The position numbers and the translations under genes are program-made. This document shows positions 39,697 to 48,953 of a stretch of DNA of 64,000 bases, in pieces. Within the stretch, counting starts at the first letter, position 1. Every line of letters begins with the position of its first letter. The stretch is from the NCBI RefSeq assembly GCF_004363955.1, contig NZ_SNZR01000011.1, positions 1,674,001-1,738,000 on the forward strand, given 5' to 3'. The notes beneath the pieces are model-generated. The model saw only the letters and a list, made by a program, of their open reading frames with translations, had not been told where the DNA came from and ran no database searches. The DNA comes from Enterovirga rhinocerotis (GTDB lineage: Bacteria; Pseudomonadota; Alphaproteobacteria; Rhizobiales; Beijerinckiaceae).

Positions 39697-39722
39697 AAAG
39701 GGGCGGCTCCGGCCGCCCCTTT
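39697..39722. terminator. strong bidirectional rho-independent terminator
   Basis: AAAGGGGCGGC (39697-39707), loop TCCG, GCCGCCCCTTT (39712-39722), then one more T. The stem is 11 bp with A- and T-tracts on the two sides, so it can stop both the plus-strand peptide gene and the minus-strand aroG, whose 3' end is at 39743. Confidence 0.88.
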
Positions 39723-39742
39723 TCGTGTTCACTACATGAGGA

Positions 39743-41128
39743 TTATTCAGCTGCTTCCGGCAGCTTCACCCCGCGCCGATCGCGTTCGCGCTTGATCAAC
39801 TCGGCCGTCATGAAGGCGATCTCGAGCGCCTGATCGGCGTTGAGGCGTGGGTCGCAATAGGTATGGTAGCGGTCCTGAAGGTCCGCATCCGTCACGGCCC
39901 GGGCGCCACCCGTGCATTCGGTGACATCCTTGCCGGTCATTTCGAGGTGCAGCCCGCCGGCATGCGTTCCCTCCGCCTGATGGATGGCGAAGAAGCTGCG
40001 GATCTCCTGCACGACGAGTTCGAACGGCCGGGTCTTGAAGCTGCCGGCCTTCACGGTGTTGCCGTGCATCGGATCGCACGACCACACCACGGGCCTCCCC
40101 TCGCGCTCGATGGCGCGGATGAGGCCCGGAAGATGGTCGCCGACCTTTCCTGCGCCGAAACGGCAAATGAGCGTGAGCCGGCCCGGCTTCCGGTCCGGAT
40201 CGAGGAGGTCGGCGAGACGGAGCAGGCCGTCGGGCGTCAGCGAAGGCCCGCATTTGATGCCGATCGGATTGCGGATGCCGCGCAGATACTCGACATGCGC
40301 ATGGTCCGGCTGCCGGGTGCGGTCGCCGATCCAGAGCATGTGGCCGGAGGTGGCGTACCAATCGCCGCTCGTCGAATCGACACGGGTGAAGGCCTGCTCG
40401 TAGCCCAGCAGCAGGGCTTCGTGGCTCGTGTAGAAATCCGTCGTCCGCATCTCGGGATGCGTCTCGGGATCGATGCCGATCGCACGCATGAAGGCGAGCG
40501 TCTGCGTGATCCGATCGGCGAGTTCGGCGTAGCGCGAGGATTGCGCCGGGTCCCGCACGAAGCCGAGCATCCAGCGATGGACGTTGTCGAGATTGGCGTA
40601 GCCGCCGGTCGCGAAGGCACGCAGCAGGTTCAGCGTCGCGGCCGATTGCCGGTAGGCCTCGAGCTGGCGGCGCGCATCGGGCTCACGCGCAGCGCCCTCG
40701 AAGCCGATGTCGTTGACGATGTCGCCGCGATAGCTCGGCAAGGTGGCATCGCCCACCGTCTCGGTATCCGAGGAGCGAGGCTTCGCGAACTGGCCGGCGA
40801 TCCGCCCGACCTTCACGACGGGGGACGAGCCGGCGAAGGTCAGCACCACCGCCATCTGGAGGAACACGCGGAAGAAGTCGCGGATGTTGTCGGCCGAATG
40901 CTCGGCGAAGCTTTCGGCGCAATCGCCGCCCTGAAGCAGGAACGCATCGCCGGCCGCCACCTTCGCGAGCGCCGCCTTGAGCTTCCGCGCCTCGCCTGCA
41001 AAGACGAGCGGAGGGAACCCGGCAAGCTGGCCCTCGACGGCGGCGAGCCCTTCTGCATCGCGATAGACCGGCATCTGCTGGATGGGCTTCTCCCTCCAGC
41101 TCTTCGGCGACCAGACCTGCTCCACCAT
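39743..41128 (-). CDS. aroG: class II 3-deoxy-7-phosphoheptulonate (DAHP) synthase
   Basis: First step of the shikimate pathway, plant/Mycobacterium-type. 461 residues from the ATG at 41128 ([20 protein letters not shown]). Landmarks: [20 protein letters not shown] (metal Cys), [46 protein letters not shown] and [17 protein letters not shown]. It is far from aroQ in this window, so the pathway is dispersed. Confidence 0.95.
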   Translation of the reverse strand: MVEQVWSPKSWREKPIQQMPVYRDAEGLAAVEGQLAGFPPLVFAGEARKLKAALAKVAAGDAFLLQGGDCAESFAEHSADNIRDFFRVFLQMAVVLTFAGSSPVVKVGRIAGQFAKPRSSDTETVGDATLPSYRGDIVNDIGFEGAAREPDARRQLEAYRQSAATLNLLRAFATGGYANLDNVHRWMLGFVRDPAQSSRYAELADRITQTLAFMRAIGIDPETHPEMRTTDFYTSHEALLLGYEQAFTRVDSTSGDWYATSGHMLWIGDRTRQPDHAHVEYLRGIRNPIGIKCGPSLTPDGLLRLADLLDPDRKPGRLTLICRFGAGKVGDHLPGLIRAIEREGRPVVWSCDPMHGNTVKAGSFKTRPFELVVQEIRSFFAIHQAEGTHAGGLHLEMTGKDVTECTGGARAVTDADLQDRYHTYCDPRLNADQALEIAFMTAELIKRERDRRGVKLPEAAE

Positions 41129-41352
41129 CATCCCGACCCCGTCATCCACCGGCCGACGAGCCGGCGGGAAGGCCGGGCTTATAGCGTTCGCGCGCGGGGA
41201 TGGCGAGGCAGGCAGGACGGCGGTTTTGGCCTGGCCTGCGAGTCGGTCCTCGCCCTCGGACTCAGCGCGCGCAAGCGGCGACGCCGTCGCCCCGCATGAT
41301 GTAGGGTCGCGGCCAAGAACGGATCGGGGCGTTCGTCCCCGCGGGAGGAAGA

Positions 41353-42777
41353 ATGTCGGAGCTTTGCAGGTTGAGCGCCGTCGAGGCGGTCGAGCGCCTA
41401 CGGTCGGGAGAGGTCTCGCCCCTCGAGATGGTGGAGGCGGCCATCGCGCGGATCGAAGCCGTCGACGGCGAGGTCAATGCCCTGCCGGTGCGGCTCTTCG
41501 AGCAAGCGCGCGCCAAAGCGCGCCAATTCGACGTCGCGGCCGGCGAAGGCCCCGGCTGGCTCGCAGGATTGCCGGTGGCCATCAAGGAATTCAACGACGT
41601 CGCGGGCGTCCCGACGACATACGGCTCGCCCATCTACGCCCGGAACATCCCGGAGCGATCGGACCTCACGGTCCGCAATCTGGAGGCTCATGGCGCCATC
41701 GTCCTCGCCAAGTCGAACGTGCCCGAATTCGCGGGCTCGAACACGTTCAATCCCGTCTACGGCACGACGCGCAATCCTTGGGATCTGCGGATGACGGCCG
41801 GTGGCTCCTCCGGAGGAGCGGCGGCGGCGCTCGCGGCCGGCGAGGTCTGGCTGGCGAATGGCAGCGATCTCGGAGGGTCGCTGCGCATTCCGGCCAGCTA
41901 TTGCGGCATCGCCGGCCTGCGGCCGAGCGTCGGGCGCGTTCCAAGAGGCGAAGGTCTGCCCGCCTTCGATCCCTTATGGGTCGAAGGGCCGATGGCGCGC
42001 AGCGTCGCCGATCTCGCGCTGATGCTGGATGCCCAGGTCGGACCCGAGCGGGAGGATCCCTACGCCCAGGCCGTACCCGGGCAATCATTCGGCGCCGACC
42101 TGACCACGGCGAAGCCGCCGCACCGGGTCGCCTTCACGTCCGATCTCGGCCTCGGACGACAGGTCGATTCCGAAGTCGTCGCCCTGTGCCGCACCGCGAC
42201 GGCGCGGTTCGGCAGCCTGGGCGCGGAGGTCTACGATGGCGGTCCGGACCTCTCGGGCAGTATCGAGAGCTATCAGACGCTGCGGGCGCTCATGATCGCG
42301 AATGTCCGCGGCGGCCTCCTTCCCGAACATCGCGAACGCATCGCTCCCGAGATCGTCTGGAACATCGAGAAGGGCTTCAACCTGACCGCCGCCGAGATCC
42401 TGGCGGCGGAGGCAGCGCGCCACCGGATCTTCAATGCGATGACCGGGTTCTTCCGCGGCACGGACATTCTCGCCTGCCCGACGGTCGTCCTGCCGCCGTT
42501 CCCGGTTGAGGAGCGCTTTCCGACCGAGGTCAATGGCGAGCCGCTCGAGACCTATATCGACTGGATGTTCCTCACGTTCTGCCTGAGCCTGACCGGTTGT
42601 CCGTGCCTGTCGGTGCCCATCGGCCTGACGAAGAGCGGCCTGCCGGTCGGATTGCAACTCGTCGCCCGCCCCCATGCCGACGCCGACCTGCTGGCAGCCG
42701 GGCACCTCCTGGAGAAGGCGATCGGACTGCCGTCACTGCCGATCGAGCCCCGGCGCGGACCGGCTGTGGCAGGGTGA
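41353..42777 (+). CDS. amidase signature family protein
   Basis: 474 residues. The Ser-cisSer-Lys triad can be placed: Lys in [15 protein letters not shown], the cis-Ser in [16 protein letters not shown] and the nucleophile Ser in [17 protein letters not shown]. The family hydrolyses aliphatic or aryl amides, or acts in GatA; absence of gatB/gatC neighbours and the divergent middle region favour a catabolic amidase. It converges with the SnoaL-like gene 10 bp downstream. Confidence 0.92.
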   Translation: MSELCRLSAVEAVERLRSGEVSPLEMVEAAIARIEAVDGEVNALPVRLFEQARAKARQFDVAAGEGPGWLAGLPVAIKEFNDVAGVPTTYGSPIYARNIPERSDLTVRNLEAHGAIVLAKSNVPEFAGSNTFNPVYGTTRNPWDLRMTAGGSSGGAAAALAAGEVWLANGSDLGGSLRIPASYCGIAGLRPSVGRVPRGEGLPAFDPLWVEGPMARSVADLALMLDAQVGPEREDPYAQAVPGQSFGADLTTAKPPHRVAFTSDLGLGRQVDSEVVALCRTATARFGSLGAEVYDGGPDLSGSIESYQTLRALMIANVRGGLLPEHRERIAPEIVWNIEKGFNLTAAEILAAEAARHRIFNAMTGFFRGTDILACPTVVLPPFPVEERFPTEVNGEPLETYIDWMFLTFCLSLTGCPCLSVPIGLTKSGLPVGLQLVARPHADADLLAAGHLLEKAIGLPSLPIEPRRGPAVAG

Positions 42778-42787
42778 TGGAATCGCG

Positions 42788-43315
42788 CTACCTCGCCCGA
42801 ACCGGATTGTTCTCGACGACCTGCTGGTAGGCGGCGAGATCGAGGAACGCTTCCGCCTCGACGACGCGGCCGTCGCCCATCCGGAAGATCCAAACGAACT
42901 GGTTGCGGTAGGGATGGCCGGCCGTGGTCGTCGCCGCCCCGTCGAACCGAACGATCACCGTGTCGCCGGCCGCCCAGATATGGCGAACATCGGGAACGAT
43001 GGGGGTCGCCAGACGGCTGACGAGCGGCCGCGAGGCCTTCTCGACGAAATCGGTGAAGCCGCGATAGGTGCCAGCGACGGGGCCCGAACCCGGGATCGTC
43101 CAGACCACATCGGGCGAAAGCAGGAGCGGGAAGACGTTCTCGCCCGCAGCCCAACGCTCGAAGGCCTGACGCACGATGGTCTCGTTTCGCGTCGTCGCGG
43201 ACGTGTCCGACCAGGCCGGCGCGGCGAATGCCGGCATCATCGCGGAGACGATTGCGGCGGCGAGGACATGGCGGCGGGCGGGGATCGCAAGCGGGCGGTT
43301 GAGGTTGAGCGTCAT
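42788..43315 (-). CDS. exported SnoaL/NTF2-like protein
   Basis: 175 residues. The N-terminus (PARRHVLAAAIVSAMMPAFA) has two arginines before a hydrophobic run ending in AAPAWS, resembling a Tat or Sec signal. The mature part is a cone-shaped SnoaL-like domain (IVRQAFERWAAGENVFPLL, WTIPGSGPVAGTYRGFTDF, HIWAAGDTVIVRFDG, FLDLAAYQQVVEN). It lies 50 bp downstream of an SDR gene on the same strand, probably co-transcribed. Confidence 0.85.
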   Translation of the reverse strand: MTLNLNRPLAIPARRHVLAAAIVSAMMPAFAAPAWSDTSATTRNETIVRQAFERWAAGENVFPLLLSPDVVWTIPGSGPVAGTYRGFTDFVEKASRPLVSRLATPIVPDVRHIWAAGDTVIVRFDGAATTTAGHPYRNQFVWIFRMGDGRVVEAEAFLDLAAYQQVVENNPVRAR

Positions 43316-43365
43316 GGCATCGTTCCTTCTGCAATTCCGCGTGAGCGGGTGGGGGATGGTGCTCG

Positions 43366-44088
43366 TCAGTGGGGCGACCGCGTCGGCCGCAGCACAATCT
43401 CGCTGACGTCGACGTCCTCGGGTTGCTCCAGCGCGTAGCGGACGGCCCGACCGATGGCGTCCGGCTCCAGGGCAACGGCGCGGAAGCTCTTCATCGCCTC
43501 CGCCGCCACGGGATCGGTGATGGTGTCGGCCAGTTCGCTCGTCACCACGCCCGGATGGATGCAGGTCACGCGGATGTCGCGCCGTTCCTGACGCAGACCG
43601 TCCGAGATCGCGCGAACCGCATATTTGGTCGCGCAGTAGACGGAAGCCGTCGGGGAGACCGACAGGGCACCGATGGAGCCGATATTGACGATGTGGCCCG
43701 AGCCCCTCGCCGTCATCTCCGGCAGAACGGCGGCGATCCCGTAGAGCACGCCCTTGATGTTGACGTCGACCATCCGGTCCCACTCGTCGACCTTCGACGA
43801 GGCCAGCAGCGAGAGCGGCATCACGCCGGCATTGTTGACGATGACGTCGATGCGTCCGAACGCCCTCCGTGCGGCATCGGCGAAGGCCAGAACATCCTCG
43901 CGGCTCGTCACGTCGAGACGCCGAAACTCGACCTCGCCGCCCGCCTGCCGGAGTTCGGCCGCGAGCGCCTCCAACCTGTCGGTGCGTCGCGCCCCGAGCA
44001 TGAGGCGCGCTCCCGCACCGGACAATTCGCGAGCGATGCCGACGCCGATCCCGCTCGATGCTCCGGTGATCAAGACGGTCTTGTCCAT
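43366..44088 (-). CDS. short-chain dehydrogenase/reductase
   Basis: 240-residue classical SDR. Cofactor motif TGASSGIGVGIARELSGAG, structural NNAG (IVNNAGVMPLSLL), catalytic Ser in VNIGSIGALS and Tyr/Lys in SVYCATKYAVRA. ATG at 44088 follows an excellent AGGAGG. It is divergent from a LysR regulator across 134 bp, the usual arrangement of a LysR target. Substrate unknown. Confidence 0.93.
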   Translation of the reverse strand: MDKTVLITGASSGIGVGIARELSGAGARLMLGARRTDRLEALAAELRQAGGEVEFRRLDVTSREDVLAFADAARRAFGRIDVIVNNAGVMPLSLLASSKVDEWDRMVDVNIKGVLYGIAAVLPEMTARGSGHIVNIGSIGALSVSPTASVYCATKYAVRAISDGLRQERRDIRVTCIHPGVVTSELADTITDPVAAEAMKSFRAVALEPDAIGRAVRYALEQPEDVDVSEIVLRPTRSPH

Positions 44089-44222
44089 GCAGCAGCCTCC
44101 TGGTCGCGCCACCGAAGACCTCGAGGTCCGAGGTCCCGTGGCCCGTCTTCTGGAAGGTAGGCAGAAGAGTCTGTCGCGATAAGCTGGCCAGCGTTCGACA
44201 GGTTGGTTAGCTTGTCTTTCCA
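44089..44222. promoter_or_regulatory. divergent SDR/LysR control region
   Basis: 134 bp between the SDR gene (minus) and the LysR gene (plus). LysR proteins usually bind an imperfect dyad with T-N11-A here. The imperfect dyad GACAGG-N8-CTTGTC near 44197-44216, close to the LysR start, is a candidate operator. The site is only suggested by position. Confidence 0.4.
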
Positions 44223-45152
44223 ATGGACCACGATCTCAACGCCCTCACGACCTTCCTTCTCGTCGCTGAAGAGCGCAGCTTCAGGGCGGCCGCCGACCGC
44301 CTGGGCGTGACGCGCTCGGCGGTCAGTCAAGCCATCCGGCGCCTCGAGAACCGGGTCGGGTTGGCCCTCGTCCTCCGGACGACCCGCAGTGTCGGCCTGA
44401 CCGAGGCCGGCGCGCAGCTCTACGCCGACATCGCCCCGCCTCTTGCCGACATCCGGGCGGCAATGGAGGCGACGCATCATCTGGGGGCGGAACCCCGCGG
44501 TCGCCTGCGCCTCGTCGTCTCCTCCATCGCGGAGGGTTTTCTGTCGGGAAGGCTTCTGACCGAGTACGCCGAGGCCTGCCCGGGCGTTCAGCTCGACGTG
44601 CTGGTGAGCGACGAGGAGATCGATATCGTCGCCCACGGCTTCGATGCGGGCGTGCGGCTCGGCGAGGTCGTCGAACAGGACATGATCGCGCTCCCGGTCT
44701 CGGGCGATCAGCGGCAGATTGCGGTCTGCTCCCCGGCCTATCTCGCCCTCCGGGATCCGCCGGAGCATCCTCGCCAGTTGAGCGCGTATCGGTGCATCGG
44801 CTGGCGGTCCGCCCCGCAGGCCGCTCCTTTCCGCTGGGAGTTCACGGAGGCCGGTCGCGACTTCGTCGTCGACGTCGAGCCGGACGTCACGACCAACGAC
44901 ATGGCCCTGATGATCCGCATGGCCCTGTCCGGCGCCGGCATCACCTTCGGCATGGAGGAATCGTTCCGGCCGCATCTCCAACGAGGCGAGCTGGTTCCCC
45001 TTCTCGAAGACTTCTGCCCGCCTTTTCCAGGCTTCTTCCTCTATTATCCGAGCCGGCGGAACATCGCGCCGAAGCTGCGATGTCTGATCGATCTCGTTCG
45101 CCGCAGCCGCAGTGTGGAGGTCGCGCCGGACAGGCCGGGCGGTCGAGCCTGA
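44223..45152 (+). CDS. LysR family transcriptional regulator
   Basis: 309 residues. N-terminal winged helix-turn-helix ([40 protein letters not shown]), linker helix, then a periplasmic-binding-like effector domain ([59 protein letters not shown]). It is likely to control the divergent SDR/SnoaL pair; the inducer is unknown. Confidence 0.94.
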   Translation: MDHDLNALTTFLLVAEERSFRAAADRLGVTRSAVSQAIRRLENRVGLALVLRTTRSVGLTEAGAQLYADIAPPLADIRAAMEATHHLGAEPRGRLRLVVSSIAEGFLSGRLLTEYAEACPGVQLDVLVSDEEIDIVAHGFDAGVRLGEVVEQDMIALPVSGDQRQIAVCSPAYLALRDPPEHPRQLSAYRCIGWRSAPQAAPFRWEFTEAGRDFVVDVEPDVTTNDMALMIRMALSGAGITFGMEESFRPHLQRGELVPLLEDFCPPFPGFFLYYPSRRNIAPKLRCLIDLVRRSRSVEVAPDRPGGRA

Positions 45153-45264
45153 ACCGACGTCGCCCGCGCCGAGGCGACGTTCTGCGCGGCGGGGAGCAGC
45201 TCCACGCTTCCCTCCTCCCGCCGCCCCGGTCTATGGATTTTCCTCTTCGGGAGGAAAGACGAAA

Positions 45265-46011
45265 ATGGCAGCGAAGATTGCGATGGTGACGGGCGCCGGC
45301 ACGGGCGTCGGCAAGGCCGCGGCTCTGGCGCTCGTGAAGGATGGCTGGAACGTCGTGCTGACGGGCAGGCGCATCGAGCCGCTGGAAGAGGTCGCGGCCA
45401 TGGCCGAAAAGGGCCGGATGCTCGCGGTGCCGACCGACGTGACCGACGATGCCAGCATCGAGAACGCCTTCAAGAAGACGATCGAGACCTATGGCCGCCT
45501 CGATCTCCTCTTCAACAATGCCGGGCGCGGCGCTCCGGCCATTCCGATCGAGGACCTGCCGGCCGAGACCTTCCGGGAGGTCGTCGCCACCAACCTCACC
45601 GCCATCTTCATCTGCACCCAGCACGCCTTCCGCATCATGAAGGACCAGTCGCCGCGCGGCGGACGCATCATCAATAACGGCTCGATCTCGGCGCATGCTC
45701 CGCGCCCGTTCTCGATCGCCTATACCTCGACGAAGCACGCCGTCACGGGGCTCACCAAGTCGACCTCGCTCGACGGGCGCGCCTACGACATCGCCTGCGG
45801 GCAGATCGACATCGGCAATGCCGACACGGCCATGGGCGGGCGCATGAAGGCGGGCGTGCCTCAGGCGGACGGCTCGGTCCGGGCCGAGGCGGTGATGGAT
45901 CCCGACCTCGTCGGGAAGGCCGTCGCGCAGATGGCCGCCCTGCCGCTCGAGGCGAACGTCCAGTTCATGACCATCATGGCGACCAAGATGCCGTTCGTCG
46001 GCCGCGGCTGA
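45265..46011 (+). CDS. short-chain dehydrogenase/reductase
   Basis: 248-residue classical [23 protein letters not shown] (cofactor), [12 protein letters not shown], catalytic Ser in [10 protein letters not shown] and Tyr/Lys in [24 protein letters not shown] precedes the ATG at 45265. It is separate from the other SDR in sequence. Substrate unknown. Confidence 0.92.
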   Translation: MAAKIAMVTGAGTGVGKAAALALVKDGWNVVLTGRRIEPLEEVAAMAEKGRMLAVPTDVTDDASIENAFKKTIETYGRLDLLFNNAGRGAPAIPIEDLPAETFREVVATNLTAIFICTQHAFRIMKDQSPRGGRIINNGSISAHAPRPFSIAYTSTKHAVTGLTKSTSLDGRAYDIACGQIDIGNADTAMGGRMKAGVPQADGSVRAEAVMDPDLVGKAVAQMAALPLEANVQFMTIMATKMPFVGRG

Positions 46012-46085
46012 CACCCGGACGTCATTTTCACCCTTCGCGTCGAAATCAGTCGCTCATGTCCGCGCCATCCGTTAGGAGGCCGGGC

Positions 46086-47192
46086 ATGACGACACGCGAC
46101 ATAGCCGGAGAAGCGGGCGCCGCGCTGCTGGACCTGTTCGAGAAGCAGGGCTTCCGGCGCATGGAGCCGCCCGTCCTCCAGCCGGCCGAAATCTTCATCG
46201 ACCTGTCGGGCGAGGATATCCGCCGGCGGCTCTACCTGACTCAGGACCAGCAGGGGCGGGACCTCTGCCTGCGGCCCGAATACACGATCCCCGTCTGCCG
46301 CGACCACGTCGCCTCGGGCCGCGAGAGCGCCGAGTATTGCTATCTCGGCCCGGTCTTCCGGCTCCGCCAGGAGGGGTCCGGCGAATTCCTCCAGGTCGGC
46401 TTCGAATCGATCGGAGGGGACGACCAATGTCCGGCGGATGCCGATGCGCTCGGCCTCGCCCTCGACGGCTACGCCGCAGGCTGGAGCACCGAATACGAGG
46501 TTCGGCTGGGCGACATGGGCATGCTGGAAGCCGTCTTCGACGCCCTGTCGATTCCGGCCAACAAGCGTCGGCGCCTGGCCCGGAGCCTCGCCGCCGGCAA
46601 GGGTGCGGCCGCCATCGGCAGCAAGCCGACGCGGCAGGACGCGACGGCCTATTCCGGCCTCCTCGCCGCCATCGAGGGGCAGGACCCGAAGGCCGCGCGC
46701 GCCTTCGTCGAGGACGTCATCTCCATCGCCGGCCTCTCGCAGATCGGGGGGCGGACCGCAGCCGAGATCGCCGATCGCTTCCTCGCCCAGGCAGAGAACG
46801 GGTCGGGCGAGGTCTCCGACCGGGCCCGCTCGGTGCTGCGGCGCTATCTCGCCATCCGCGGCGATCTCGACGACAGCGCGGATGCGATCCGCGCGCTCGC
46901 GCGGGACGAGGGCCTGGATCTCTCGGTCGCGCTCGACCGCTTCGAGGACCGGACCGGCTTCATCGCGGCCAGAGGAATCGACCTGTCGCGGCTGCTCTTC
47001 GCGGCCGATTTCGCCCGCGGCCTCGACTACTACACCGGCTTCATCTTCGAGCTTCGCGAAGCGGGGAGCGCCGAGGGCTCCTACGTGGCGGCTGGAGGGC
47101 GGTACGACCGGCTCTTCGAACATCTCGGGCCGGGCCGGGCGATCCCGGCCATCGGCTGCTCCTTCTGGCTCGACCGGTTCGCGGGAGCGTGA
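46086..47192 (+). CDS. hisZ: ATP phosphoribosyltransferase regulatory subunit HisZ
   Basis: Histidyl-tRNA-synthetase-like protein that lacks tRNA charging and activates HisG in histidine biosynthesis. 368 residues. Class II synthetase-like motifs: [76 protein letters not shown] and AAGGRYDRL. The ATG at 46086 has AGGAGG 7 nt upstream and is preferred over an ATG at 46056. Two bases separate it from hisG. Confidence 0.93.
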   Translation: MTTRDIAGEAGAALLDLFEKQGFRRMEPPVLQPAEIFIDLSGEDIRRRLYLTQDQQGRDLCLRPEYTIPVCRDHVASGRESAEYCYLGPVFRLRQEGSGEFLQVGFESIGGDDQCPADADALGLALDGYAAGWSTEYEVRLGDMGMLEAVFDALSIPANKRRRLARSLAAGKGAAAIGSKPTRQDATAYSGLLAAIEGQDPKAARAFVEDVISIAGLSQIGGRTAAEIADRFLAQAENGSGEVSDRARSVLRRYLAIRGDLDDSADAIRALARDEGLDLSVALDRFEDRTGFIAARGIDLSRLLFAADFARGLDYYTGFIFELREAGSAEGSYVAAGGRYDRLFEHLGPGRAIPAIGCSFWLDRFAGA

Positions 47193-47194
47193 CG

Positions 47195-48175
47195 ATGAGC
47201 GATTCCCCCCTCGTCATCGCGGTCCCGTCCAAGGGTCGCCTCCAGGAGAACGCCAACGCGTTCTTCAGCCGTGCCGGCCTGCCCGTCAGCCAGGCGCGCG
47301 GCTCGCGGGATTACCGCGGCTCGATCCTCGGCCTGCCCGACGCGGAGGTGATGTTCCTCTCGGCCGGCGAGATCGTGAACCAGCTCGCGAGCGGCGCCGT
47401 GCATCTCGGCGTGACCGGCGAGGACCTTCTCCGCGAGGGCGTGCCCGATGCGGACCGCAAGCTCGAGCTGCTGACGCCGCTCGGCTTCGGCTTCGCGAAC
47501 GTGGTCGTCGCGGTGCCCCAATCGTGGATCGACGTCCGCACCATGGCGGATCTCGACGAGGTCGCCGAGGCCCTGCGCGCGAGGCATGGCCGGCGCCTGC
47601 GCGTCGCGACCAAGTACATGAACCTGACGCGCTCGTTCTTCGCCCGCATGGGCGTCTCGGACTACCGCATCGTCGAGAGCCTCGGCGCGACCGAGGCGGC
47701 GCCGCAGGCGGGCACGGCCGACATCATCGTCGACATCACGACGACGGGCGCCACCCTCGCCGCCAACGGCCTCAAGCTGCTCGACGACGGGACCATGCTC
47801 CGCTCGGAGGCGAACCTGGTCGCGTCGCTGGCGGCGCCCTGGGGCCGGCGCGCCCGCGACGCCGCGCGGACCGCCCTCGCCCGCATCGCGGCCGAGGAAG
47901 CGGCACGGTCGACGCGCGAGATCCGCGCGGTCCTCGACCGGTCTGGCCTCGACCTTGCCGGGCTCGCTGCGCGCACCGGGGCACGCATTCCCGCAGGGCG
48001 CGAAGGAGCGCACGAACTCGTGATCCACTGCCCGGGCCGCCATGTCTTCGCGGCGGTCGAGGAACTCCTGGCGGGCGGCGCGGAAGACGTGACCGTGCGC
48101 ACGCTCGACTACGTCTTCCGGAGCTCCGTCCCGCTCTCCGAGCGGCTCTTCCACAGGCTGGACGGAACCGGCTAG
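47195..48175 (+). CDS. hisG: ATP phosphoribosyltransferase HisG
   Basis: First enzyme of histidine biosynthesis. 326 residues. Phosphoribosyl-binding and catalytic landmarks: [46 protein letters not shown] and [19 protein letters not shown]. HisZ-dependent HisG proteins are classically the short form (about 210 residues), but this one has a further 100 or so C-terminal residues including a beta-alpha unit ([20 protein letters not shown]) reminiscent of the long-form regulatory domain. Confidence 0.94.
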   Translation: MSDSPLVIAVPSKGRLQENANAFFSRAGLPVSQARGSRDYRGSILGLPDAEVMFLSAGEIVNQLASGAVHLGVTGEDLLREGVPDADRKLELLTPLGFGFANVVVAVPQSWIDVRTMADLDEVAEALRARHGRRLRVATKYMNLTRSFFARMGVSDYRIVESLGATEAAPQAGTADIIVDITTTGATLAANGLKLLDDGTMLRSEANLVASLAAPWGRRARDAARTALARIAAEEAARSTREIRAVLDRSGLDLAGLAARTGARIPAGREGAHELVIHCPGRHVFAAVEELLAGGAEDVTVRTLDYVFRSSVPLSERLFHRLDGTG

Positions 48176-48281
48176 CATCGCGGCACATCGTCGGAAGCCG
48201 CCATGCTGCCCTAAAGTTGCGCGATTCGCGTGCTTTTGAGATGGCATCTGCTCCTTGCCGCGGACAACAATGGGGACACGA

Positions 48282-48791
48282 ATGCGGACGTTCGGCATCA
48301 TCGCCCTGACAATGGGTATGGCGGTCGCCACGGCCGCCCAGGCGCAGAGCCTCGGCAATTTCGGCTGGGGGCAGAGCGGCGGTGGCGGCGGGGGCAACGA
48401 ATCCCAGCAGCAGGGCGGTCAGAGCGGCCTCTCGTCCATCAAGAAGAGCCAGGAGAAGCGCTTTCCGCTGGGCGCGGCCTGGATCGCCGTCAGCCTGAAC
48501 GGCAAGGCCTATTCGGGCTCCGAACGCCCCGCCTTCCGCCTCGACGACCAGTTCCGGGTCCACGGCTTCGGCGGCTGCAACAGCTTCTCGACCACGGCCT
48601 ATCCTCTGCGCGAGCAGGGAATCGCGGTCGGGCCGCTCGCGCTGACTAAACGCAATTGCGACAAGGGCGTGATGGCAACCGAAATGGCCTTCCTCACCGC
48701 GCTGCGAACCTCCGCCAAATGGGACACGATGGTCGGCACGCTGATCATCAAGGGCCCGAACGGCGAGATCCGCTTCGAACGCTCGCTCTGA
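48282..48791 (+). CDS. secreted META domain protein
   Basis: 169 residues. Signal peptide (MRTFGIIALTMGMAVATAAQ then AQ), a glycine/glutamine-rich low-complexity linker (QSGGGGGGNESQQQGGQSG), and a META/HslJ domain with FGGCNSFSTTAYPL, KRNCDKGVMATEMAFLTAL. ATG at 48282 is chosen because it begins the signal peptide; ATGs at 48255 and 48270 are alternatives. A strong terminator follows. Role in the envelope is unknown; HslJ relatives are stress-linked. Confidence 0.86.
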   Translation: MRTFGIIALTMGMAVATAAQAQSLGNFGWGQSGGGGGGNESQQQGGQSGLSSIKKSQEKRFPLGAAWIAVSLNGKAYSGSERPAFRLDDQFRVHGFGGCNSFSTTAYPLREQGIAVGPLALTKRNCDKGVMATEMAFLTALRTSAKWDTMVGTLIIKGPNGEIRFERSL

Positions 48792-48813
48792 GCCGGCGCT
48801 CGGGAGCGACCGC

Positions 48814-48839
48814 AAGGCCGTGCGACCGCACGGCCTTTT
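48814..48839 (+). terminator. rho-independent terminator after the META gene
   Basis: AAGGCCGTGC (48814-48823), loop GACC, GCACGGCCTT (48828-48837), followed by two more T. A 10-bp GC-rich stem with a T-run, 23 bp after the stop codon. Confidence 0.85.
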
Positions 48840-48953
48840 GCGTTTCCAGCCCCTCTACGCTCCGCTAAGAGAACGGCCGCATCGGTCGTTCGCACCGATG
48901 TGGCGGCTCGCCCGAGCCGCAGATCCCACCCACGCTTGCCTCCGGAGCCCGCG

